Assembly (NCBI GenBank): GCA_049601975.1
Contig: JBMYRC010000019.1
Coordinates: 1 to 43,094, forward strand
From: UBA6544 sp049601975
GTDB lineage: Bacteria; Pseudomonadota; Alphaproteobacteria; UBA8366
DNA length: 43,094 nucleotides
Direction: 5' to 3'
A model generated the notes under the pieces. The model made no database searches and was not told the origin of the DNA. It worked only from the letters and a program-made list of their open reading frames with translations. Below are positions 26,579 to 34,528 of this stretch, one piece after another. A program made the position numbers and the translations under genes. Each line of letters opens with the position of its first letter. The first letter of the stretch is position 1.

Positions 26579-26755
26579 TTACTCCCTCGCCGCGGCTATT
26601 GGTCGGGTCGGGAGTGCTGCGCCGCAATCTACATCGCCGTCGCAACAGGGCGCGAGATTGGTTTTGCAGCGGACGCATTGCGCATGTCCATGTACGTAGT
26701 CCATTGGTGTCGGTGCGCCGCACCAGGGACAAAATATGTGCGTGGAATCACTCAT
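26579..26755 (-). CDS. Small zinc-ribbon protein, 58 residues
   Basis: This short gene lies directly upstream of the SNase remnant; its TAA ends two bases before the SNase ATG and provides part of the SNase ribosome site. The product starts MSDSTHIFCPWCGAPTP and has Cys9-x2-Cys12 and Cys27-x2-Cys30 pairs typical of a zinc ribbon, plus C37, C38 and C44. A histidine-rich stretch (YVHGHAQC) lies between the pairs. No stop or shift interrupts it, unlike its three downstream neighbours. The ribosome site is weak. The fold suggests zinc binding in a small nucleic-acid- or protein-binding adaptor. Coupling to a secreted nuclease-like gene is notable but unexplained. Confidence 0.68.
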   Translation of the reverse strand: MSDSTHIFCPWCGAPTPMDYVHGHAQCVRCKTNLAPCCDGDVDCGAALPTRPIAAARE

Positions 26756-26802
26756 ATTGGTAATTCTAGCACAAAACCACTGCGTCTTATTAACCGTAAC
26801 TG

Positions 26803-27900
26803 TTAATCCAGTAGTTTGCCAACCCGCGCCAGTGATTTAGGCGTTTTCATGGTGTATTGTTCGCAATAATAACCGATAAGACGTGCGACTTCGGCTTTGC
26901 CCATGGCGTCCATTGTCGCGCACGGCGCTTTACCGAACCGCAGAGCTAAGCCAGCCCCCATATCGATTTCAGCGGGACTCGCCACTTCTTCGTCGAGTTC
27001 TTGTAGGACAGGCAGGAACGTTGCGCCCCAAAGGCGGTCGGCGATGGTGGCATCCGCCTCGGCATCCGGCGCTGGGGCCTCGCCGATATCCCACTTGCCA
27101 TTGTCGGCACCCATTTCCTTGACCTTATCTGTTGGTTTGTAGAACGCGCCATGCGGCTCCAGATTTTCCGCCGCATGCGCCATCGTCTGCATGCCGACAA
27201 GGTTCATGACCAGGAAGGGGCCTGCGGCAATCCCCAGTTCGTCTTGGGCGACGCGGTCGATTTGCGCCGATGATCCGAGGCCTTCCTCAAGCAGTCGCAC
27301 CGCCTCGTTCGAATACGGACAGAAGAATCGGTTGAGCGCGAACCCGTAACTGTCACGGCACAGGATTGGTTTTTTCGACGTCGCGTTACAAAAAGCGACC
27401 GCGCTGTCGATGATATCTTGGCGAGTTTTGTCACCGCGCACGACTTCGACGATGGGGTTGATGGCGGCGGGATTGAAATAGTGCAGGCCGAGAAACTGGC
27501 TCGGGTCGGTGACGGCTTCCGCCAATCCATTGACTGTCAGGCAACTTGTGTTTGTTGCGACTACCGAGCTGTCGCGCAAGACTGGGTTCAAGCGGCCGTA
27601 AAGCTCCGCCTTCAAGTCGAAGCGCTCGAACACGGCCTCAATGATAAGATCTGCCTCACCGGCGAGCTCGATCCCCGTGCCGCCGCTCAACCGTGCTTTC
27701 GCCGCTGCAGCATCGGCTTCGCTCATCCGACCTTTCTCGGCGTTCCGGTCATAGAAGCCACCGACGGTCGCGATCGACCGTTTCACTGAGTCCTCAGAGA
27801 TATCGATCATGCGCACGTCGATGCCGTGTTGCGCGATATTCGTTGCGATGCCGGATCCCATTGTGCCGGCTCCGATGATAGCGACGGTATTGAATGTCAT
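26803..27900 (-). CDS. 3-hydroxyacyl-CoA dehydrogenase (NAD)
   Basis: This protein has 365 residues from the ATG at 27900 (MTFNTVAIIGAGTMGSGIA); an upstream TTG at 27918 is less likely because the AGGG ribosome site lies after it. The NAD loop GAGTMGSG is at 10-17. The catalytic region shows NTSCLTVNGLAEAV and FLGLHYFNPA, whose histidine acts with a glutamate in the family's dyad. The C-terminal helical domain (NRFFCPYSNEAVRLLEEG, MNLVGMQTMAHAAENL) is longer than in 3-hydroxybutyryl-CoA dehydrogenase and includes a second, partial 3HCDH_C unit. It oxidises a 3-hydroxyacyl-CoA to the 3-oxoacyl-CoA in beta-oxidation or a related route. Confidence 0.88.
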   Translation of the reverse strand: MTFNTVAIIGAGTMGSGIATNIAQHGIDVRMIDISEDSVKRSIATVGGFYDRNAEKGRMSEADAAAAKARLSGGTGIELAGEADLIIEAVFERFDLKAELYGRLNPVLRDSSVVATNTSCLTVNGLAEAVTDPSQFLGLHYFNPAAINPIVEVVRGDKTRQDIIDSAVAFCNATSKKPILCRDSYGFALNRFFCPYSNEAVRLLEEGLGSSAQIDRVAQDELGIAAGPFLVMNLVGMQTMAHAAENLEPHGAFYKPTDKVKEMGADNGKWDIGEAPAPDAEADATIADRLWGATFLPVLQELDEEVASPAEIDMGAGLALRFGKAPCATMDAMGKAEVARLIGYYCEQYTMKTPKSLARVGKLLD

Positions 27901-28058
27901 GCCAATTTCCCTGCTCAAAATTCTTGTGGCGGATGCTAACGGCTCACCCCGACCAGGCCAATACCTGAAAACGTGAAGGGGCAGACTTCGATAACGAAAT
28001 TACCAGTTCTATTTCCCGGTCATACCCCTTATGAATTATAGCGGGATTTATCGAACAC

Positions 28059-28080
28059 CGTGGCCAAGGTGCGGGCCACG
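28059..28080. promoter_or_regulatory. Inverted repeat CGTGGCC-N8-GGCCACG
   Basis: Seven-base perfect arms are separated by eight bases, in the 242-base gap between the divergent 3-hydroxyacyl-CoA dehydrogenase and TPR genes. It lies about 65 bases upstream of the TPR start. It could be a regulator site or an RNA hairpin in the leader, and nothing else distinguishes the two. Confidence 0.3.
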
Positions 28081-28142
28081 TTCAATGTATTGCTATGATT
28101 AGGCTCACTTTGTGGGAAGGGCCTGAAATGAGAGGAAGAAAT

Positions 28143-28601
28143 ATGAAGCAGTTATTGGCCGTCTTGGCGTTTGGAATGTTTTTGTTCACTGGGTCCGCTC
28201 ATGCGGCGGGATCAAGCGATGCGCCTGCCGCGACGGACTTGGCGGAAATGTTGGCCGCGCGCGATCATATCAAAGCCGAGCGTTATAAGGATGCCATTCC
28301 TCAGTTACAGAGAGTGGTCGCGCAGCAGCCGCAGAACGCCGACGCTTGGAACCTGCTGGCTTATAGTCAGCGTAAGATGGACGATCTCACGGCGTCGCTT
28401 GAAAATTATAAAAAGGCGTTGAGCATCGATCCGTCTCATAAGGATGCGTATGAGTATCTGGGCGAACTTTATCTGCGGATGGGCAATCTGGCTAAAGCCG
28501 AAAAACAACTAAAGCGGCTGGATAGTTTGTGCTCCTTCGGATGTGACCAAATAGATGAGCTAAAAGCCGCCATCGCGGCCTATAAGAAGAAAAAGGGATA
28601 A
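28143..28601 (+). CDS. Exported TPR-repeat protein
   Basis: This 152-residue protein starts at MKQLLAVLAFGMFLFTG behind a GAGAGGAAG ribosome site; upstream in-frame ATGs lack such a site. A signal peptide with cleavage after AHA (about residue 22) sends it to the periplasm. The mature protein is built of about three TPR repeats (ERYKDAIPQLQRVV, ADAWNLLAYSQRKM, KDAYEYLGELYLRMGNLAKAEKQL) followed by a short charged helix with two cysteines (CSFGC) and a lysine-rich tail. TPRs mediate protein-protein contacts. It lies 118 bases before the ABC exporter operon on the same strand and may be linked to it, but an independent role is equally possible. Confidence 0.8.
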   Translation: MKQLLAVLAFGMFLFTGSAHAAGSSDAPAATDLAEMLAARDHIKAERYKDAIPQLQRVVAQQPQNADAWNLLAYSQRKMDDLTASLENYKKALSIDPSHKDAYEYLGELYLRMGNLAKAEKQLKRLDSLCSFGCDQIDELKAAIAAYKKKKG

Positions 28602-28659
28602 TTCTGACCGTTCTGTATGGCTCAATCTTGAAAATTTGAACTGTTTGACTACATCTTTT

Positions 28660-28693
28660 GCCGTGTGGTCCCGGAATTCGAACGTCACACGGC
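28660..28693. promoter_or_regulatory. Inverted repeat GCCGTGTG-N18-CACACGGC upstream of the ABC operon
   Basis: Perfect 8-base arms are separated by 18 bases and end 26 bases before the ATPase start codon at 28720. The long spacer and position suit either a repressor site or a leader hairpin. A TTGACT lies just upstream (about 28643-28648) and could be a -35 element, but no good -10 follows at standard distance. Confidence 0.3.
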
Positions 28694-28719
28694 GTGATTT
28701 TGCTTTAAACGGGGGAAAT

Positions 28720-29637
28720 ATGATCGAAATCGATCATCTGACGAAGCAATTCGGGCCTATCACCGCAGTAGAGGACGTCGGCTTCAACGTCGCGCGCGGC
28801 GAAGTGGTCGGATTTCTCGGCCCGAACGGCGCCGGCAAGTCCACGACGATGAAAATGGCCACGGGATTCTTACGGCCTACATCTGGAACCGCACGGATCT
28901 GTGGCTTCGACGTGCTGGAAGACCCGCTCGAGGTCAAAAAAAGGATCGGCTATCTGCCGGAAGGGGCGCCGATGTGGCCGGATATGACCGCAGCCGCCTT
29001 CCTGAAATTCATCGGTCGGGTGCGCGGCTTCAGCAAAGCAGAGGCGGATCAACGGATCGCGACCGCGATTGAGAAAACCCAACTCTCAGGTGTCTTAGAG
29101 CAGCCTATCGATACGCTTTCAAAGGGATACAAGCGCCGCGTTGGATTGGCGCAGGCGCTGCTACACGATCCCGAGGTTCTTATCTTGGATGAGCCAACCG
29201 ACGGTCTCGATCCAAACCAAAAATACGAAGTCCGCGAATTGATCCGAGGGATGGCCGACGACAAGGCCATCGTCGTCTCGACACATATCTTGGAAGAAGT
29301 CGAAGCGGTGTGCAGCCGGGCGGTGATTATCGCCAAAGGGCGAATCGTTGCCGATAGCACACCGGAAGACCTGTTGAGCAAGGCGCCGAATCATAATGCG
29401 GTGACTATCCGCGCAGTTGAAACCGCCGCCGTTCGTTCGGCTTTGGAAGGTGTGGCTGGTATTTCTGAAATTGAGGCGCTTGGAGAAGATAGGCTTCGGA
29501 TACGCCCAGAGACCGGTGCCGTGATAATCGACGCCGTTGGCGCCGCCTTGCGGGAGAAAGCTATCGCGGTCGATGAATTACATGTGGAGCGTGGCCGGCT
29601 CGACGATGTTTTCCGCCAAATTACGGCGACGGGGTAA
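28720..29637 (+). CDS. ABC transporter ATPase, GldA-like
   Basis: This protein has 305 residues from MIEIDHLTKQF; the open frame starts earlier, but a GGGGGAAAT ribosome site precedes this ATG. Walker A GPNGAGKST is at 34-42, the signature LSKGYKRR at 133-140 (LSGGQ replaced by LSKGY, as in the GldA/ABC-2 export group), Walker B VLILDEP at 153-159 and the switch histidine H189. The C-terminal 80 residues (VTIRAVETAAVRSALEGVAG ... DELHVERGRLDDVFRQIT) form the small domain found in ABC-2-type ATPases. It would energise the permease encoded next. The gene opens a three-gene unit with tight spacing. Confidence 0.9.
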   Translation: MIEIDHLTKQFGPITAVEDVGFNVARGEVVGFLGPNGAGKSTTMKMATGFLRPTSGTARICGFDVLEDPLEVKKRIGYLPEGAPMWPDMTAAAFLKFIGRVRGFSKAEADQRIATAIEKTQLSGVLEQPIDTLSKGYKRRVGLAQALLHDPEVLILDEPTDGLDPNQKYEVRELIRGMADDKAIVVSTHILEEVEAVCSRAVIIAKGRIVADSTPEDLLSKAPNHNAVTIRAVETAAVRSALEGVAGISEIEALGEDRLRIRPETGAVIIDAVGAALREKAIAVDELHVERGRLDDVFRQITATG

Positions 29638-29640
29638 GAG

Positions 29641-30378
29641 ATGCAGAACACGATGATCATCTTTCGGCGCGAGATGGCCGGGTATTTCGCAACCCCTCTA
29701 GCGTATGTCTTTATTATCATTTTTCTGGCGCTTTCTGGTGCGCTGACTTTTTTCGCCGGTGGTTTCTTCGAGAGCGAGCAGGCTAGTCTCCGATCATTCT
29801 TCAATTTTCACAGCTGGCTCTATCTGATCCTGATCCCGGCGCTTTCGATGCGCCTTTGGGCAGAGGAGCGCCGCAACGGTACGATTGAATTGTTAATGAC
29901 TCTTCCGGTGACCTTGGCCCAGGCGGTAATGGGTAAGTTTCTCGCTGCATGGTGTTTTACCGGTGTGGCGTTGGCGCTAACTTTCCCAATTTGGATTACC
30001 GTTAATTATCTAGGTGAGCCCGACAACGGTGTGATTGTCGCCGGATATTTCGGCAGTTTTTTGATGGCTGGCGGATTTCTCGCCGTTGGATCGTTCGTCT
30101 CCGCTCTTACAAAAAACCAGGTCATCGCGTTTGTCGTGTCTGCGGCATTGTGTTTCCTGTTCATCGCAACCGGCACTTCAGTCGTCATCAACGCATTGAC
30201 CGAATGGGCGCCCGGAGGATTGATCGATTTTGTCCGCTCACTCAGTTTTACGGATCACTACTCGGCGATCGCACAAGGCAAGCTCGACCTAAGGAATGTG
30301 TTCTATTTCTTCTCGGTGATCGTTTTGTTTTTGTTTCTCAACGGTGTGGCCGTCGAACGGTCGAAAGCCAGTAGTTAG
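29641..30378 (+). CDS. ABC-2-type exporter permease
   Basis: This 245-residue integral membrane protein has six hydrophobic segments (for example around residues 20-42, 57-75, 100-125, 135-160, 168-190 and 222-240), matching GldF-type and other ABC-2 permeases. The conserved RREMAGYFATPLAYVFIIIF start and SMRLWAEERRNGTIELLMTLPV segment are typical of this branch. It starts three bases after the ATPase stop. It forms the membrane channel of an exporter whose substrate is unknown; proposed roles for such Gld-like systems outside gliding bacteria include envelope or polysaccharide transport. Confidence 0.88.
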   Translation: MQNTMIIFRREMAGYFATPLAYVFIIIFLALSGALTFFAGGFFESEQASLRSFFNFHSWLYLILIPALSMRLWAEERRNGTIELLMTLPVTLAQAVMGKFLAAWCFTGVALALTFPIWITVNYLGEPDNGVIVAGYFGSFLMAGGFLAVGSFVSALTKNQVIAFVVSAALCFLFIATGTSVVINALTEWAPGGLIDFVRSLSFTDHYSAIAQGKLDLRNVFYFFSVIVLFLFLNGVAVERSKASS

Positions 30379-30390
30379 GGAGGGCGCGGC

Positions 30391-32376
30391 ATGATAACCG
30401 GTATAATCAATAATCGCGGCGTCGCCACAGCAATTGGCGTGGTGGCCATTGTATTCTTCATCGCCTTAAATTTTGGAGCCTCGTCGCTCACCGGCGCACG
30501 GGTCGACCTGACCCAGGACAAGTTATTCACCTTGTCGGAGGGGACCCGCAATATCTTGAAATCCCTCAATCGTCCGGTGACGCTGAAGCTCTATTATTCG
30601 CGCCAGTTGGGTGAAGCGGCGCCACCTTTCGGTCTGCACGCGAGCCGCGTGCGCGACATGCTGAATGAGTTTGCGTCGGTGTCGGCTGGAAACCTCACTA
30701 TTGTCGAACAGGATCCCGAGCCGTTTTCCGAAGTCGAAGATACAGCGGTTGAAGCGGGCCTTCAGGGTATTCCGCTCGATGAAAGCGGAGAGAAAGTCTA
30801 TTTCGGTATAATCGGTGAGGCGGGTGACGCCAAGGGCGTTATTCCGATGTTCCAGATCGATCGAGATCGTTTCCTGGAATACGACTTGGCTCGCATGGTC
30901 TCCAAGTTACAGAATCCGGACGCGGCGCGGATCGGCGTATGGACCAGTGCACCAATGTTCGGCGACATGACAGCGCGGATGCGTGGCGCGCCGACGGAAC
31001 CTTGGGCTGTGATCACACAGATGCAGGGCAATTTCGCGGTTCGGCAATTGGTATTGCCGGAGCAGCTAGGCGAGGACGTCGATCTGTTGATCCTGGCTCA
31101 TGCGGCGTATCTAAACGATCAAGAGCTCTACGCTATTGATCAGTATTTGATGCGGGGCGGTAAGGCCATGATCTTCGTCGACCCCTTTAATGAAGGTGCA
31201 GCCAGCCGGCGCTTCGCGGTGGGCGCGGTGCCCGAATCCTCTAATCTGAAAAAACTGTTCGATGCTTGGGGCGTATCCGTCACGGAGAACAAGCTGGCCG
31301 CCGACATGAGCCTGGCGCGGCTCGTGAATGCCGGGTCGGAGCAACAAATCGTCCCAGCGCCTTATATTACTTGGCTGCAGCTGGGCGTGGACAATATTTC
31401 CAAAACTGATCTTGTGACCTCAAACCTCAATCGTTTGAATCTTGCGAGTGCTGGGGCGATCAGTCTGAAGGACGACGCGCCGCTTAAGGGCGAGCCGCTC
31501 TTTTGGACGACCACGGATTCTCAATTAGTCGATGTGAAGAACATTTCAGGTCAACGGCCTGATATCCGCGGCATGGTCGAGCGTTTCAAAGCCAGCGGTG
31601 AAAAACAAATCCTCGCGATGCGGCTGACAGGGTCCGTGAAATCCGCCTTCCCCGATGGAGCTCCGAAAGAACCGGAGCCTGAGAAGAAGGAAGAACCCGA
31701 AAGTGATAGCGGCAAGACTGCCGACGAAAAAGCTTCTCAGGACAATGCCGAGAAAGAAAAGGTTAAACCGAAGCCGCATGTTGCCGAATCTCAGGAGCCG
31801 GTCAACCTGATCGTCGTCGCCGATACGGACATGCTCTCGAACGCATTTTGGGTGCAAATGCGCCAATTCTACGGTCGGCGTTTCACAACTCCCGTCGCCA
31901 ATAACGGCGACTTCGTCCTGAATGCTGTTGAAAACCTCTCCGGATCCAGTGATCTGATTGGTTTGCGCAGCCGAGGTTCCGCACATCGCCCGTTCACGAA
32001 AATTGAAGAAATGCAGGAAGCCGCGCAGGAGCAATTCAAATCCGAAGAACAGAGGTTGATGCGCCAACTTGAGGAGACGGAGAAAAAACTCCTGACATTG
32101 CAAGGTGGTCCCCTATCGGTAGAGGGTGCCGACGCGCCGAAGTCCCTGACTGAAGAGCAAAAGGCGGAAGTGCAGAAGTTCACCGATGAGCTGTTGGTCA
32201 CGCGAAAAGCGTTGCGTCAGGTACGACATGACCTGCGCAAGGATATCGATAGCCTGCGCAATCGCCTGAGTTTCCTGAACATCGCTCTGGTGCCGTTTCT
32301 GGTGACGATTGCCGCGGCCGGCTTGGGCGCGGCGCGGATTCAGCGGCGTAAGCGCGCGGTTACCGCCAACGGCTAA
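30391..32376 (+). CDS. ABC exporter auxiliary protein, GldG-like
   Basis: This 661-residue protein has one N-terminal membrane helix (about 10-30), a large periplasmic domain of the GldG/ABC_transp_aux type (DLTQDKLFTLSEGTRNILKSL..., then LPEQLGEDVDLLILAHAAYLN, and MRGGKAMIFVDPF), and a final helix (about 630-650) with a basic tail (RIQRRKRA). Between the conserved parts is an unusual acidic-lysine linker (about 427-470, rich in E, K and P). Before the last helix is a long coiled coil (KIEEMQEAAQEQFKSEEQ ... RKDIDSLRNRLSFLN). The linker probably spans the periplasm. It is part of the operon with the ATPase and permease; the substrate is unknown. Confidence 0.88.
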   Translation: MITGIINNRGVATAIGVVAIVFFIALNFGASSLTGARVDLTQDKLFTLSEGTRNILKSLNRPVTLKLYYSRQLGEAAPPFGLHASRVRDMLNEFASVSAGNLTIVEQDPEPFSEVEDTAVEAGLQGIPLDESGEKVYFGIIGEAGDAKGVIPMFQIDRDRFLEYDLARMVSKLQNPDAARIGVWTSAPMFGDMTARMRGAPTEPWAVITQMQGNFAVRQLVLPEQLGEDVDLLILAHAAYLNDQELYAIDQYLMRGGKAMIFVDPFNEGAASRRFAVGAVPESSNLKKLFDAWGVSVTENKLAADMSLARLVNAGSEQQIVPAPYITWLQLGVDNISKTDLVTSNLNRLNLASAGAISLKDDAPLKGEPLFWTTTDSQLVDVKNISGQRPDIRGMVERFKASGEKQILAMRLTGSVKSAFPDGAPKEPEPEKKEEPESDSGKTADEKASQDNAEKEKVKPKPHVAESQEPVNLIVVADTDMLSNAFWVQMRQFYGRRFTTPVANNGDFVLNAVENLSGSSDLIGLRSRGSAHRPFTKIEEMQEAAQEQFKSEEQRLMRQLEETEKKLLTLQGGPLSVEGADAPKSLTEEQKAEVQKFTDELLVTRKALRQVRHDLRKDIDSLRNRLSFLNIALVPFLVTIAAAGLGAARIQRRKRAVTANG

Positions 32377-32560
32377 CCCGCGCGGTGCCGGACGGCAGGC
32401 ACATAAGTGATGGTGGAGCGACCTGGTCGAACGCCTGAGTTCAAGCACGAAACTTGTCGCGACTGAGTGCGATGCTTGGAGCTTACGATCAACGTTTTCT
32501 TTGATTTATAGCTGTTAAAGCCCTACAAGTGTGGCGCTTTTCGGGACAGGGTAGGATTGA

Positions 32561-33436
32561 ATGAACGCCACCCCAAGATCATTGGACGAACTCCGGCAAG
32601 AGATCGACGCCATCGACCGGCAGGTGCATACGCTGATACAGCAGCGCGGCGGGTTGGCGGGCGAGATTGCCGAGATTAAGAAACGCGACGGCTTGGACAA
32701 GGTGCGTCCCGGTCGTGAGGCCGCGCTGATGCGTGAACTGGTGGCGCGCCATGAAGGTGCGTTTCCGGCCGGCGCGGTGCTGCGGATTTGGCGAGAGATC
32801 ATCTCCTCGCTGGTGCTGATGGAAATGCCGGATTACTCGATTGCCGTCTATGCCGCCGGAGACGATCAGGGTTATTGGGACCTGGCGCGCGATCAGTTCG
32901 GTAGCCGGACGACGATGACCGCGCATCCGAGCGCCCGGGATGCGATTTCTCAAGTCTTCGACGGTGCGGCTGCCTTGGCGGTAGTGCCATGTCCGACGCA
33001 AGATGAGCCTGGTACCTGGTGGCCAAACCTGTGTGCGCAGAATGCGCCGCGAATTCTTTACCGTCTGCCGTTCTTCGGGCGTGGGAATGCGCGGGGCGGT
33101 TCCGGCGATGCGCCCGATGCCCTGGCGATCGGCCGAATGACATCGGAAGAGACCGGCGATGATCGGACGGCGATGGTGCTTGAGACGGGCGGTGATCTCA
33201 GCCGATCCGGTCTCGCGGAGATCCTGACGGCGGCGAGTTTGCGACCTACATTACTGGCGCCGAGTGCCGCCGGTGCGCGCCTTTGTTATGCGGAAGTCGA
33301 AGGTTTCGTCGCATCCGATGACATGCGCCTGCAGATGTTAGCTGCCCGCGACACGATTGAACGTATGACGGTCATCGGGAGTTATGCGGCGCCAATGGGC
33401 GATCCTGCATCCCCGAGTGCCGACAAGGGAGATTGA
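32561..33436 (+). CDS. Chorismate mutase (AroQ type) with C-terminal prephenate-dehydratase-like domain
   Basis: Residues 1-90 form an AroQ-type chorismate mutase helix bundle. The active-site pattern is visible as R12 (LRQEIDAIDRQ), R29, K40 and R52. The remaining ~200 residues look like a degenerate prephenate dehydratase plus ACT-like fold (YSIAVYAAGDDQGYWD, AISQVFDGAAALAVVPCP), but the catalytic Thr-Arg-Phe triad region of dehydratases is not recognisable; it reads DDRTAMVLE. The mutase gives prephenate for the two enzymes encoded next. The second domain may be regulatory. The gene begins the aromatic amino-acid operon, and the aminotransferase starts four bases after its stop. Confidence 0.82.
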   Translation: MNATPRSLDELRQEIDAIDRQVHTLIQQRGGLAGEIAEIKKRDGLDKVRPGREAALMRELVARHEGAFPAGAVLRIWREIISSLVLMEMPDYSIAVYAAGDDQGYWDLARDQFGSRTTMTAHPSARDAISQVFDGAAALAVVPCPTQDEPGTWWPNLCAQNAPRILYRLPFFGRGNARGGSGDAPDALAIGRMTSEETGDDRTAMVLETGGDLSRSGLAEILTAASLRPTLLAPSAAGARLCYAEVEGFVASDDMRLQMLAARDTIERMTVIGSYAAPMGDPASPSADKGD

Positions 33437-33439
33437 GGA

Positions 33440-34528
33440 ATGACGAATCCGATACCGAAGCCCGGGATCATGGATGTCCTGCCCTATGTGGGCGGTCTCC
33501 ATACGGTAAAGGGCATTGCTAAGGTCGTTGTTCTTGCGTCGAACGAGGGCCCGTTGGGCGCCAGTCCACGGGCGATCGAGGCGTATCAGAAAGAATCCGG
33601 GAAACTACATCTTTATCCCGATGGTGACGCCGGGGAGCTGCGGGCCGCAATTGGGGAGCGATTTGGGCTCGATCCGGAGCGCATTGTATGTAGTGCCGGA
33701 TCCGACGAAGTGATTTCGCTGATGATCAGCGCCTATGCCGGCGTTGGTGACGAAGTGCTCTACACGGAACACGGTTTTCTCATGTATCCGATCAATGCGC
33801 GGTCGGTTGGTGCGACGCCGGTCGCCGCGCCGGAAACCGATCTGACAGCGGATATCGACAAGCTGCTGGCATGCGTGACCGAACGCACGAAGATGGTGTT
33901 CTTGGCGAACCCGAACAATCCAACCGGCAGTTATGTTTTGGTAGAAGAACTGAGGCGTTTGCATGCGGCTTTGCCGAGCCATGTTCTGTTGGTGATCGAT
34001 GCGGCCTATGCGGAATATGTCAGCCGAAACGATTATGCGTCGGGCGTGGAATTAGTCGAACAGTTCGAAAATGTCGTCATGACGCGAACTTATTCCAAAG
34101 TGTTTGGCCTGGCCGCTGTGCGCCTCGGTTGGGCGTATTGTCCGGCGCACGTCGCCGATGTGCTGAACCGGGTGCGGAACCCCTTCAATGTGACCAGTCC
34201 GGCACAGGCCGCGGGAATTGCGGCGGTGGGCGATCTCTCGCATACGGACGCCGCTGTCGCCCATAACGATGAATGGCTGCCGCGCTTCACGGCGGATCTT
34301 CAGGGCCTTGGATTAGAAGTTGCCCCCTCCGTCGGTAATTTTGTTTTGGTACGATTCAGAGAAGCGGCGCGTGCGCAATCAGCCTACGACCATTTGTTGA
34401 GCCGTGGCGTCATCACCCGAATGATGGGCGGCTACGGATTGCCTGATGGTTTGCGCGTTACCATCGGCCTCGAATCGGAATTGAAGGCCGTCATCGACGG
34501 CTTAGCCGAGCATCGCAAATTAGCATGA
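33440..34528 (+). CDS. hisC: Histidinol-phosphate / aromatic aminotransferase
   Basis: This 362-residue fold-type I PLP aminotransferase of the HisC subgroup has its Schiff-base lysine at K220 in RTYSKVFGLAAVRLGWAY. The substrate-binding ANPNNPTGS (156-164), the cofactor-contacting aspartate in VIDAAYAEY and the N-terminal LASNEGPLGASP and LYPDGD segments are all present. In this operon context (chorismate mutase before, prephenate dehydrogenase after) it most likely serves aromatic amino-acid transamination in addition to, or instead of, histidine synthesis, as known for alphaproteobacterial HisC/Hph-type enzymes. It overlaps the next gene by four bases (ATGA). Confidence 0.9.
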   Translation: MTNPIPKPGIMDVLPYVGGLHTVKGIAKVVVLASNEGPLGASPRAIEAYQKESGKLHLYPDGDAGELRAAIGERFGLDPERIVCSAGSDEVISLMISAYAGVGDEVLYTEHGFLMYPINARSVGATPVAAPETDLTADIDKLLACVTERTKMVFLANPNNPTGSYVLVEELRRLHAALPSHVLLVIDAAYAEYVSRNDYASGVELVEQFENVVMTRTYSKVFGLAAVRLGWAYCPAHVADVLNRVRNPFNVTSPAQAAGIAAVGDLSHTDAAVAHNDEWLPRFTADLQGLGLEVAPSVGNFVLVRFREAARAQSAYDHLLSRGVITRMMGGYGLPDGLRVTIGLESELKAVIDGLAEHRKLA

